A DNA stretch of 64,000 bases from an uncultured Pelagibacteraceae bacterium (GTDB taxonomy: Bacteria; Pseudomonadota; Alphaproteobacteria; Pelagibacterales; Pelagibacteraceae): positions 80,033 to 144,032 of the forward strand of contig CACNCD010000002.1 in the NCBI GenBank assembly GCA_902618855.1, given 5' to 3'. The notes beneath the pieces are model-generated. The model searched no databases. It was given only the letters and a program-made list of their open reading frames with translations, and was not told the origin of the DNA. The position numbers were made by a program, and so were the translations under genes. How positions within the stretch are numbered: position 1 is the first letter of the stretch; the number at the start of each line of letters is the position of its first letter. This document shows, one piece after another, positions 49,649-59,070 of this stretch.

Positions 49649-51469
49649 ATGATTAAAGGAAAATTTATAGATAACCTGCCAAAAGTTTATGGAATTTATA
49701 CTGGGGGATTCCTAGTATTCATAATCTTGATGGCAATAGCTGAACAAGCAGGTATGTCTGCGAAGTTAATAGGTATTTTCTTCGTTGCATTTACTGTTTT
49801 AATTTATGCTTTGATTGGTTGGTTATCTCGAACTATGCAAACAGATGCGTATTACGTAGCTGGAAGACAAGTTCCAACTGTCTTTAACGGAATGGCAACT
49901 GCAGCAGACTGGATGTCTGGTGCTTCATTCGTTGCAATGGCAGGAGGTATTTACTTCAAGGGTTACGGTTATATGGCTCTGTTAGTAGGATGGACAGGTG
50001 GATATGTACTAGTTGCATCGCTTTTAGCTCCATACTTAAGAAAGTTTGGATGTTATACAGTGCCAGACTTTATTGGTACTAGATACGGTGGAAACTTAGC
50101 TAGATTATCCGCAGTTATAGTTTTAACAGTTGCTTCGTTCACTTACGTAACAGCACAAATCAATGCAACAGGAACGATTGCTTCTGTAGCATTAGATATT
50201 CCATTTGGAATTGCAGTTTATGTAGGTTTAGCGAGTATCTTGATGTGTTCTATGCTTGGCGGTATGAGAGCAGTTACTTGGACGCAAGTTGCGCAATATA
50301 TCGTGCTGATCATAGCATACTTGATACCTGTATTCTGGATAAGCAATAAAATGGGTGCTGGTTTCTTTCCGCACTTTATGCTAGCTGACGAAGTAGCTAG
50401 AATTGCTGAACTAGAAAGTCAGTTTGGTTTAGGTACAGTTAAAAACTCTGCAGCTGATTTAGCTACAGTGCCAAAAGGCTTAGCTGGTATAACTAAAGCA
50501 CATTCTGAAGTTAACACTACACCTTGGAAATTTATTTCATTAGCGGTTTGTATGATGGCTGGAACAGCTTCATTACCACACGTAATGATGAGATATTTTA
50601 CTACTCCTAGTGTAAAAACTGCTAGAAGATCAGTAGGTTGGTCATTATTCTTTATATTCCTACTTTACTCTTCAGCACCAATGTTAGCTACATTATCAAA
50701 ACTATCATTGATGGATCCAAACTTAGCAACTGGAATTATAGGTAAATCAATTACAGATGTTCAAGCATTAGACTGGTACCAAAACTGGAACCAAGCTAAC
50801 TTAATGTTTGTAAGCGACTTTAACGGAAATGGAACACTTGAGTTAAACGAGTTTTTCATGGGTGGTAAAGCTGTAGTATTAGCTACTCCAGAGATTGCTG
50901 GATTGCCTTATGTGATTTCAGGACTAGTTGCTGCTGGAGGTATGGCTGCTGCCATGTCAACTGCAGACGGATTAGTTCTTGCGATTTCAAACGCACTGTC
51001 ACATGACATCTACTATAAGATCATCAATCCTAAAGCTGAAACAGCAAAAAGACTGATTGTTGCAAGGGTATTATTATTCTTAATTGGTTTTGCTGGAGCA
51101 TCTATTGCTGCTCTTGAGATTCAAGGAATCTTAGGTTCAGTTATATGGGCTTTTGACTTTGCGATGTCTGGATTGTTCTTCCCACTTGTACTTGGAGTAT
51201 GGTGGAAGAGAGCAAATGCATCAGGAGCTGTTGCAGGAATGCTTCTAGGTCTAGCCGCTGGTACAGCGTATCTAGTTTGGGTACGTAATGGCGGAGCTGG
51301 ATTCTGGGGCGTAACTCAGCTTACATTTGGAATAGTTGGATCATTGGTAAGTTTAGTAGCAATGGTTGTTGTTAGTTTAATAACTAAAGCACCAGATGCA
51401 GCTACTCAAAGAATGGTTGACGAAGTACGTATACCTAGCGGTAAATCCGTACTTAGCAAACAACACTAA
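49649..51469 (+). CDS. Sodium:solute symporter (acetate/short-chain acid permease-like, SSS family)
   Basis: DAYYVAGRQVPTVFNGMATAADWMSGASFVAMAGGIY; MMRYFTTPSVKTARRSVGWSLFFIF; downstream of acs. Confidence 0.92.
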   Translation: MIKGKFIDNLPKVYGIYTGGFLVFIILMAIAEQAGMSAKLIGIFFVAFTVLIYALIGWLSRTMQTDAYYVAGRQVPTVFNGMATAADWMSGASFVAMAGGIYFKGYGYMALLVGWTGGYVLVASLLAPYLRKFGCYTVPDFIGTRYGGNLARLSAVIVLTVASFTYVTAQINATGTIASVALDIPFGIAVYVGLASILMCSMLGGMRAVTWTQVAQYIVLIIAYLIPVFWISNKMGAGFFPHFMLADEVARIAELESQFGLGTVKNSAADLATVPKGLAGITKAHSEVNTTPWKFISLAVCMMAGTASLPHVMMRYFTTPSVKTARRSVGWSLFFIFLLYSSAPMLATLSKLSLMDPNLATGIIGKSITDVQALDWYQNWNQANLMFVSDFNGNGTLELNEFFMGGKAVVLATPEIAGLPYVISGLVAAGGMAAAMSTADGLVLAISNALSHDIYYKIINPKAETAKRLIVARVLLFLIGFAGASIAALEIQGILGSVIWAFDFAMSGLFFPLVLGVWWKRANASGAVAGMLLGLAAGTAYLVWVRNGGAGFWGVTQLTFGIVGSLVSLVAMVVVSLITKAPDAATQRMVDEVRIPSGKSVLSKQH

Positions 51470-51482
51470 ATAATTAAAATTT

Positions 51483-51510
51483 AAGGGGCGATTTAATCGC
51501 CCCTTTTATT
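51483..51510 (+). terminator. Intrinsic terminator after the symporter gene
   Basis: AAGGGGCGAT TTA ATCGCCCCTT followed by TT; 10-bp stem with a 3-nt loop. Confidence 0.85.
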
Positions 51511-51524
51511 AAATTCTAAACTTC

Positions 51525-51875
51525 ATGTCTGCAAATTTTCATCCTCTTGTTTATTTAATTGATTATATAATGGGAATGATAATGTGGACATTAATTGGAA
51601 GGGTAGCGATGAACATCTTTCAAAGGGAAAATTCAGAATTTTTTTTTATGAAAGTTTTCGTAAAATTTACTGACCCATTAATAAATTTATTCAAACCAAT
51701 AACCCCTTCTTTCATAGTAAGACCCATTGTCCCACTTTATGTAGCTTGGTTTTTTTTCATGTTTAGATTTTACTTATTTCCTTATTTACTGGGATATTCT
51801 GTCATGGGAATGCTGTCTTTTCCTTTAGAAAGTGAAATTGCATCACAAATTTACCAAATTTTTGGTAAAAAATAA
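51525..51875 (+). CDS. YggT-like membrane protein
   Basis: RVAMNIFQRENSEFFFMKVFVKFTDPLINLFKPITPSFIVRPIVPLYVAWFFFMFRFYL. Confidence 0.65.
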   Translation: MSANFHPLVYLIDYIMGMIMWTLIGRVAMNIFQRENSEFFFMKVFVKFTDPLINLFKPITPSFIVRPIVPLYVAWFFFMFRFYLFPYLLGYSVMGMLSFPLESEIASQIYQIFGKK

Positions 51876-51919
51876 TTCAAATTAAAAAATAAAATTGATA
51901 CTAGTTAAGTAATCAATTA

Positions 51920-52579
51920 ATGAAAAAAATAAAAATTTCACCATCAATACTTTCTGCTGACTTTAGTCAATTGGGAAAAGAAATAAAAAGATTAGAAGAG
52001 GCGGGAGCTGACATGATACATGTGGATGTTATGGATGGTCATTTTGTTCCAAATTTGACAATTGGCCCACCAGTAATAAAAAGTTTAAGAAAGTATACAA
52101 GTCTTATTTTTGACGTTCATTTAATGATATCTCCTGTTCATAAATATATTAAAGATTTTGCTGATGCTGGTGCTAATCTTATTACAATACATCCAGAAGC
52201 CACTGAAAATTTAAAAGAGTCATTAGATTTAATAAAAAGTTTAAATAAAAAAGTTGGGGTATCTTTAAATCCAGATTCGAAGATTGAATTGATTGAAGAA
52301 AATTTGAAAGATATTGATTTAGTTTTAGTAATGAGTGTTCATCCAGGGTTTGGTGGACAAAAATTCATACCTGAAGTTGTTGGTAAAATCAAAAAATTAA
52401 GAGAAATAAAAGATAAGGAAAATCTTAAATTTGATATTGAAGTGGATGGTGGAATAAATTTTGAAAATAGTAAAACTGTAATCGACGCTGGAGCAAATAT
52501 ACTTGTATCTGGAACAACAATTTTTAAAAGTAATAATGGTGATATAAAAAAAAATATTGATACTCTAAAATCTAGTTAA
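51920..52579 (+). CDS. rpe: Ribulose-phosphate 3-epimerase
   Basis: ISPSILSADFSQLGKEI, IHVDVMDGHFVPNLTIGPPVIKSLR, VMSVHPGFGGQKF. Confidence 0.97.
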   Translation: MKKIKISPSILSADFSQLGKEIKRLEEAGADMIHVDVMDGHFVPNLTIGPPVIKSLRKYTSLIFDVHLMISPVHKYIKDFADAGANLITIHPEATENLKESLDLIKSLNKKVGVSLNPDSKIELIEENLKDIDLVLVMSVHPGFGGQKFIPEVVGKIKKLREIKDKENLKFDIEVDGGINFENSKTVIDAGANILVSGTTIFKSNNGDIKKNIDTLKSS

Positions 52580-52583
52580 AAAA

Positions 52584-54215
52584 ATGATTTTAAAAAATTC
52601 ATTTAATTATATAAATCAATTTTTTTTTTTCTTTACAAACAAAACCAGAAATTTTTATTTAAATTCAATAATTTATAATAATAAAATATCTAAAACTGAA
52701 AATAAAAGTTTAGAGTATAAACCAAGTCCTGGATTAACTGATTGTATTATAAAATATAAAAAGAAAAAAAATAAAATTGAGGATTTTTCTTTACAATCAA
52801 TATGGATTAACAAAAATATAAAAAAAAAAGATTATGAAAAATTGCATAATTTTTTTTGGCTGTTCACTTTAGATCTTAAGTCCTCTAAAAATATTACTCA
52901 GTCAATAATTCTTAATTGGATTAATTCGTATAGTAAATACAACATAAAAAATTGGGAGATTGATGTTCTTTCAAAAAGAATAATTGCTTGGATATCTAAT
53001 TCGAAATTAACTTATGAAGAAAGTAATGAGGATTATAAGAAAAAATTTAATAATATAATTCAAAAACAAACAAATCACTTAATAAATGAAATAGAAAGAT
53101 CAGAAAATCTTGATGATAAAGTTTTAGGTTGTTCAGCAGTAATACTTGTGGGTTTATCATATCAAAACAATTTAAAATACTTGGAATTTGGTTTAAATTT
53201 TTTAAAAAAAGTAACTAAATATTCTTTAGACTCTGAGGGTTTTCCAAAATCTAGGAATATAAGACAATTAATTTTTTATTATAAGTATTTTATTTTAATT
53301 CGAGAATGGTTAAAAGAATCTCAAAATGATATCCCTGAATATATTGATGAGACTATATACAACCTGGGAAATGCTTATTCATTACTATCTCAAGGCTTAA
53401 AACAAAGCGCTTTATTCAATGGAAACCATGATACAAACAGTGAAGATTTTGATAACTACCTTTTAAAATTTGGATATAAATTTAAAAATGAAAATCAGGA
53501 GATTGGCGGTTATTCAATTCAAAAAAATAAAAAGATTGCGCTTGTAATGGACATTGGGCAGAGCCCAGAAAAAAAATTTTCTAAGGATTACCAATTAGGA
53601 GCTTTATCTTTCGAGATTATATCAAATCAAAATAAAATAATATGCAATTCTGGATATTTTCAAAATCATAAACATAAATTAAATGGATTATCTAAAGCTA
53701 CGGCAAATCATAGTACTTTAATTATTGATAATAGTTCCTCATGTAAGTTGCAAAAAATTGGAAGTAAAAGCTCAGTTGTTGAGCAAAGTTTAAAAATTTT
53801 AAATAAGTCAAGTATTTTCGAGAAAGATTACTGGAATATAATTGCTTCACACAATGGTTATCTAAAAAAATATGGAATTATCCATGAACGAAAAATAGAA
53901 TTTTATCCTGAACAGAATAAATTTATTGGGACAGATAGTATTATTAAAAAAAAAAATTATAAAAAGGTTAATTTTGAAATACGTTTTCATTTATTACCGA
54001 CTTCAAAGGTAATGAAAACGCAAGATAAAAAATCTATTTTTATAAAGGTTGATAAAGAAGGTTGGAAGTTTACAACTGAAAACTATGAAATAAATTTAGA
54101 AACAGGCCTATATTTTGGTAAAAAAAATACGTTTGTAGAAAATCAAAATATATTTATTTCTGGAATGACACAAAATGAAAATCAGAATATAAAATGGGTC
54201 CTAAATAAAATCTAA
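52584..54215 (+). CDS. Heparinase II/III family protein
   Basis: Sits between rpe and purH, an alphaproteobacterial gene order; LFNGNHDTNSEDFDNYLLKFGYKF...GGYSIQKNKKIALVMDIG, NHSTLIIDNSSSCK. Confidence 0.78.
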   Translation: MILKNSFNYINQFFFFFTNKTRNFYLNSIIYNNKISKTENKSLEYKPSPGLTDCIIKYKKKKNKIEDFSLQSIWINKNIKKKDYEKLHNFFWLFTLDLKSSKNITQSIILNWINSYSKYNIKNWEIDVLSKRIIAWISNSKLTYEESNEDYKKKFNNIIQKQTNHLINEIERSENLDDKVLGCSAVILVGLSYQNNLKYLEFGLNFLKKVTKYSLDSEGFPKSRNIRQLIFYYKYFILIREWLKESQNDIPEYIDETIYNLGNAYSLLSQGLKQSALFNGNHDTNSEDFDNYLLKFGYKFKNENQEIGGYSIQKNKKIALVMDIGQSPEKKFSKDYQLGALSFEIISNQNKIICNSGYFQNHKHKLNGLSKATANHSTLIIDNSSSCKLQKIGSKSSVVEQSLKILNKSSIFEKDYWNIIASHNGYLKKYGIIHERKIEFYPEQNKFIGTDSIIKKKNYKKVNFEIRFHLLPTSKVMKTQDKKSIFIKVDKEGWKFTTENYEINLETGLYFGKKNTFVENQNIFISGMTQNENQNIKWVLNKI

Positions 54216-55756
54216 TGAGAAAAATAAAAAGAGCTATAATTTCATTGTCTAATAAACAAAATTTGATTTCTATTTTAAAAATTTTAAAGAAGTATAAAAT
54301 AGAAATAATTAGTTCAGGAGGGACTTATAAGGAAATAAGAAAACTTAAATATAAGTGTACTGAAATTTCGGATTATACTAAGTTTTCAGAAATACTAGAT
54401 GGAAGAGTTAAGACACTGCACCCTAAAATACATGCTGGAATTTTAAGTAAGAGAAAAAATAAAAAGCATATAAAACAATTATTAGTAAATAAATTTGAAG
54501 AAATTGATTTGGTCATTGTAAACTTTTATCCATTCGAAGAAGCTTTAAAAAAGTCTAAAAATCACTCTAAAATAATTGAAAATATTGATGTAGGTGGACC
54601 TACAATGGTCAGAGCTGCTGCAAAAAATTATAACTTTGTTACAGTTATTACAAAAATTGACCAATACCCAAAATTAATCGATGAGTTAAATTTTAGTAAA
54701 GGGAGTACTTCTTTAAAATTTAGACAAGAAATGTCAGAGGCAGCATTTTTTGAGACAGCTTATTACGATTCTTTGATATCTGAATACTTTAATACTTTGT
54801 CATTAAACAAGTTCCCCACAAGAAAAATTTTATATGGAAATTTAATTGAAAAGTTAAGATATGGTGAAAATCCTCATCAATCAGGTGCTTTATATTCGAA
54901 AGAGAAAAATTTAAATATTAAACAATTAAGCGGCAAACAACTTAGTTACAATAATTACAATGATATTTTTTCTGCAATAGCTATTGCAAAATCTTTACCA
55001 AAAAATACTGGAACTGTAATCGTTAAACATGCAAATCCATGTGGTGTTTCAATAAACAAAGATAAGATAAAAAGTTTTAAACAAGCTCTGAATTGTGACC
55101 CGATTAGTGCTTTTGGAGGAATTGTTTGTTGTAACTTTAAAATAAATAAAAAACTCGCAACTGAATTGGATAAGACTTTTTTTGAAGTTATTATTGGAAA
55201 TAAGATAGATAAAGAAGCCATCAAAATCTTAAAAAAAAGAAAAAACCTCAGAATAATTGATGCCTTAGGATCTAATATTAAAGATACTCAAAGCGTAATT
55301 TCAAATTTTGGTAATTTTTTAATTCAAACAAATGATGATTCATTTTTTTCGAAAAGAAATTTTAAAATTGTATCAAAAACAAAACCTGATAAAAAAACTT
55401 TTAATAGTTTATTATTTGCATTTAATGTTTGTAGATATGTTAAATCAAATGCGATCGTTTTAGCTAACGATACATCGACCGTAGGAATTGGCTCTGGACA
55501 ACCAAGTAGACTAGACAGTTGTAAAATTGCTATTAATAAAATGAAAAAATTTCAAAAATCTGAAAATGGTAGCAAAATAATTGCTGCGTCAGATGCTTTT
55601 TTTCCTTTTGTTGATGGTATTGAAACTTTAGTTAATTCCGGTGTTTCTGCTGTAATTCAGCCATCTGGATCAATAAGAGATAAAGAAATAATCAAATTTG
55701 CTAATCAAACTAAAACTATATTAATTTTTTCTAAAACTAGACACTTTAGGCATTAG
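54215..55756 (+). CDS. purH: Bifunctional AICAR formyltransferase/IMP cyclohydrolase
   Basis: ISSGGTYKEIRK, EILDGRVKTLHPKIHAGIL, IDVGGPTMVRAAAKN, KHANPCGVS, GQPSRLDSCKIA. Confidence 0.97.
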   Translation: MRKIKRAIISLSNKQNLISILKILKKYKIEIISSGGTYKEIRKLKYKCTEISDYTKFSEILDGRVKTLHPKIHAGILSKRKNKKHIKQLLVNKFEEIDLVIVNFYPFEEALKKSKNHSKIIENIDVGGPTMVRAAAKNYNFVTVITKIDQYPKLIDELNFSKGSTSLKFRQEMSEAAFFETAYYDSLISEYFNTLSLNKFPTRKILYGNLIEKLRYGENPHQSGALYSKEKNLNIKQLSGKQLSYNNYNDIFSAIAIAKSLPKNTGTVIVKHANPCGVSINKDKIKSFKQALNCDPISAFGGIVCCNFKINKKLATELDKTFFEVIIGNKIDKEAIKILKKRKNLRIIDALGSNIKDTQSVISNFGNFLIQTNDDSFFSKRNFKIVSKTKPDKKTFNSLLFAFNVCRYVKSNAIVLANDTSTVGIGSGQPSRLDSCKIAINKMKKFQKSENGSKIIAASDAFFPFVDGIETLVNSGVSAVIQPSGSIRDKEIIKFANQTKTILIFSKTRHFRH

Positions 55757-56090
55757 GTATTTTATCAATTTTAGCAGCTAATATAAAATCACTCTCTGCC
55801 AATCCTTTTATCGCATGAGTAAATATTTTAATTTTTGCATACCCCCATCCGAACCAAATATCAGGATGATGACCTTCGGTTTCTGCAATATTTCCAACTT
55901 TATTTATAAATTTTTGACTATTAATAAAATTTTCAAACTTAAATTCTTTAATTAAATAAAAATTATTAGACTCGTCTTGCTTAACATCCCATCCGTCTAC
56001 TTTTTTTAAATATTTATGTATCTCATTTATATCAAAAGAAGGAATGCCACCTTCGCATGGAATACATTTTTTTTCTGATAAATCACTCAT
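55746..56090 (-). CDS. phhB: Pterin-4-alpha-carbinolamine dehydratase
   Basis: FINKVGNIAETEGHHPDIWFGWGYAKIKIFTHAIKGLAESDFILAAKID. Confidence 0.93.
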   Translation of the reverse strand: MSDLSEKKCIPCEGGIPSFDINEIHKYLKKVDGWDVKQDESNNFYLIKEFKFENFINSQKFINKVGNIAETEGHHPDIWFGWGYAKIKIFTHAIKGLAESDFILAAKIDKIPNA

Positions 56091-56102
56091 AAAATTCCCT
56101 TA

Positions 56103-56177
56103 TGGAGCGGGCAAAGGGGGTCGAACCCTCGACCTTCTCGTTGGCAACGAGACGCTCTACCACTGAGCTATGCCCGC
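56103..56177 (-). tRNA. tRNA-Gly (anticodon GCC), CCA encoded
   Basis: Minus strand GCGGGCATAGCTCAGTGGTAGAGCGTCTCGTTGCCAACGAGAAGGTCGAGGGTTCGACCCCCTTTGCCCGCTCCA folds as a cloverleaf; anticodon loop TTGCCAA. Confidence 0.98.
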
Positions 56178-56287
56178 GTTTTAAATTTCTATTTAAAAAT
56201 AGTAGCATTTTATAAATTAAGCAAGAGCTTTAATGATAGAACTTAGACAAAACTCAAAGATTTGTTATTCTTTGTTAACTAATTATT

Positions 56288-58360
56288 ATGGAAAATTCAA
56301 TTAATAAAATACTTGATACTGTAAAGAAAAATATATCATCAAAAGAATATGATTTAGCGATTGAGAATCTCAAAAAAGTTATTCAAATAGATCCTAAACA
56401 CCTAGTTGCTCTTTCAACCTTAGCTGATTTATTTGTTTTTAAGAAAAATTTTTTAGAATCAATTAATTTTTTAAATAAAATAATTCAGATAAATCCAAAA
56501 ATTCACTTCGTTCATAACAATAAAGGATTTTGTTTGCTAAGTTTAAATAAAATTGAAGAAGCTAAAGTTTGCTTTGAGATGGCAATAAAATATAAGGAAG
56601 ATTTTTCAGATGCATACAATAATTTTGGTATTGCTTTTAAAAAAGAAAAAAATTTGAATGAGGCAAGAAAATATTTTCTTAAAGCTATAAATTTAAATAA
56701 AAAATATATCCAAGCTTATAGTAATCTTATTAGTGTGGATATTGAACTTAACAATCTATCTAGTGCAAAAACTTATTGTGAAGAGGCAATTAAGATTAAT
56801 TCCAACATTAAAGAATTATATAATAGTCTAGGTTTGATTTTTGATAAAAAAAACGAGGTTGAAAAGTCTATTTCTTTTTTAAAAAAAGCATTAAGTTTAA
56901 GTCCAAACTACCTTGCTAGTATAATTAATTTAGCAAGAATCTATCTTACTCAAAAGGATTATAAAAATTCATCCATTTACTTTAGAAAAGCACTCGATAT
57001 TGACCAAAATAATATGAAAGCTTTATCTAACTTTATTTATCTCAAATTAAAAATTTGTGATTGGGATAATTTAGAAGAATTGCTTAAAAGATTATTTATT
57101 AATATGGATAAGAATCATCAAATAGTTCAACCATATATTTTGATGCTTCTAAAAGATGATTTGAAGTTACAATATGAAAATACAAGAAAATGGTCTGCAC
57201 AATATGAAACAAGTAAAATAAATTCATTTCAAAGTAATAATAAAAAGATAAAAATAGGTTATTTTTCAACTGATTTTAAAAATCATGCTGTAATATCGTT
57301 AGCAAAAAATCTATTTATAAATCATAATAAAAAAAAATTTGACATATTTGGAATTAATTTAAGTAATAGATATTTAAAAAAAGATATTGATGTAAATTTA
57401 ATACAAAGCTTTAATGAGTTTATTGATTGTGGTTACAAATCAAATAATGAAATTGAAGATATATGTAAGAAAATAAATTTAGATTTTGCTATTGATATGA
57501 ATTGTTATACAGAAGGTGGAAGAATTGACATTTTTCAAAACAAATTAGCACCAATACAGATTAATTTCTTAGGGTATCCTGGAACCTCTGGAAGTAAGTT
57601 TTTTGATTATATATTAGCAGATAAGGTTTTAATTACAGAAAATGACAAAAAACACTATTCCGAAAAAATTATATTTATGCCTGATACTTATCAACCGAAC
57701 TCATTTTCATCAAGCCAATCACTTAGTAATCAAATTAAAAAAGACTTATTAATTCCAAAAGAAAAATTTGTTTTTTGTTGCTTTAATAATAGCTTCAAAA
57801 TTAATAAATTAATTTTTGATGTTTGGGTTGAAATTTTAAAACAATCTAATAACAGCATCATGTGGCTTTTAGAAGATAATCTAATACAATCAGAAAATCT
57901 TAAAAAATACTGTGAAAATCAGGGAATAAATTCATCTCGAATATTTTTCGCTAAGAGGGTAGATTATCAGCAACACCTTGATAGATTTAAACAAGCAGAT
58001 TTATTTTTAGATACATTTCCATATGGAGGACATACAACAGCTATCGAAGCACTTAATTCAGATTTACCAATTTTAACTTTAAAAGGAGAAACATTTCAAA
58101 GTAGAGTTTCATCCAGTTTGTTGACGAACTTAAATTTAATTGAATTGATAACTGATAGTAAAAATAATTATATTAAATTAGCTGTCGAATTATCACAAAA
58201 TTCAGATAAACTAATTAAATTGAAACAAACGCTTAAAGAAAATAAGAAAAATTCAAAACTATTTAATAATGAAATTTATACTAAAAACTTAGAGGATGCT
58301 TTAGAAAAAATTCATTTAAGTTTTACTTTAGGGAAAAAGTTAGAAAATATTTACTTATAA
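56288..58360 (+). CDS. TPR protein with SPINDLY/O-GlcNAc-transferase-like C-terminal domain (second copy)
   Basis: TPR units followed by IKIGYFSTDFKNHAVISLA, FLGYPGTSGSKFFDYILADKVLI, FVFCCFNNSFKINKLIFDVWVEILKQ, GGHTTAIEALNSDLPILTLKGETFQSRVSSSLL. Confidence 0.9.
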   Translation: MENSINKILDTVKKNISSKEYDLAIENLKKVIQIDPKHLVALSTLADLFVFKKNFLESINFLNKIIQINPKIHFVHNNKGFCLLSLNKIEEAKVCFEMAIKYKEDFSDAYNNFGIAFKKEKNLNEARKYFLKAINLNKKYIQAYSNLISVDIELNNLSSAKTYCEEAIKINSNIKELYNSLGLIFDKKNEVEKSISFLKKALSLSPNYLASIINLARIYLTQKDYKNSSIYFRKALDIDQNNMKALSNFIYLKLKICDWDNLEELLKRLFINMDKNHQIVQPYILMLLKDDLKLQYENTRKWSAQYETSKINSFQSNNKKIKIGYFSTDFKNHAVISLAKNLFINHNKKKFDIFGINLSNRYLKKDIDVNLIQSFNEFIDCGYKSNNEIEDICKKINLDFAIDMNCYTEGGRIDIFQNKLAPIQINFLGYPGTSGSKFFDYILADKVLITENDKKHYSEKIIFMPDTYQPNSFSSSQSLSNQIKKDLLIPKEKFVFCCFNNSFKINKLIFDVWVEILKQSNNSIMWLLEDNLIQSENLKKYCENQGINSSRIFFAKRVDYQQHLDRFKQADLFLDTFPYGGHTTAIEALNSDLPILTLKGETFQSRVSSSLLTNLNLIELITDSKNNYIKLAVELSQNSDKLIKLKQTLKENKKNSKLFNNEIYTKNLEDALEKIHLSFTLGKKLENIYL

Positions 58361-58428
58361 TTGAAAATAAGTAAAATTTTATCATATTCACTTTACTTCT
58401 TATTGTTTATTTGGTGTAAATTATACTT

Positions 58429-59070
58429 ATGAAAAAAGAAAAATTTCCAAATAAAATCTCAATTTTTCCATTATCGAATTTTATTTTCTTTCCAAATACT
58501 AATGTTCCTTTAAATATTTTTGAACCAAGATATATAGAAATGATAAATGATAGTATGAAGACCACGAGGTTAATTGGAATGGTTCAGCCAAAAAAAAATA
58601 TAGGAGAATCCTCAAATCAGCTTTATGATATTGGTTGTTTAGGAAAAATAACAAGTTTTAGTGAGACAGAAGATGGAAGATATTTAATTGTATTAAATGG
58701 TTTATCTAGATTTAAAATAATTGAAGAATTAAAGAACGACAAACTTTATCGCGAGTGTAAAATTAGTTTTGATGAATTTCAAAATGATACGGTCGTTAAT
58801 AAAGAAGATATAAAATTTTCTGATTTAAAGCTTATATTTAAAGACTTTAAGAGTTTTTTTGAAAAAAGAGGTTTTGCAATAAATTGGAATGACCTTGAGA
58901 AACAAAGTCTAGAACAAACAATTAATGCTCTAGCAATGGCATCTCCTTTTTCTCTAGAAGAAAAACAAATTCTTTTAGAAACAAAAAATCTAAGTTTGCG
59001 AAAAGATAAGTTAGAAAAAATACTCAAAACTTATGTCTTAGATAATTTTGATAACAGCACTCTTCAATAG
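58429..59070 (+). CDS. Lon N-terminal (LAN) domain protein without the protease domain
   Basis: ISIFPLSNFIFFPNTNVPLNIFEPRYIEMINDSMKTTRLIGMVQP, GCLGKITSFSETEDGRYLIVLNGLSRFKI. Confidence 0.9.
   Translation: MKKEKFPNKISIFPLSNFIFFPNTNVPLNIFEPRYIEMINDSMKTTRLIGMVQPKKNIGESSNQLYDIGCLGKITSFSETEDGRYLIVLNGLSRFKIIEELKNDKLYRECKISFDEFQNDTVVNKEDIKFSDLKLIFKDFKSFFEKRGFAINWNDLEKQSLEQTINALAMASPFSLEEKQILLETKNLSLRKDKLEKILKTYVLDNFDNSTLQ

Noticed and set aside
56103-56177. tRNA-Gly as a possible integration site
   Set aside because: No duplicated tRNA 3' end or integrase seen next to it in the window; neighbours look like ordinary chromosomal genes.
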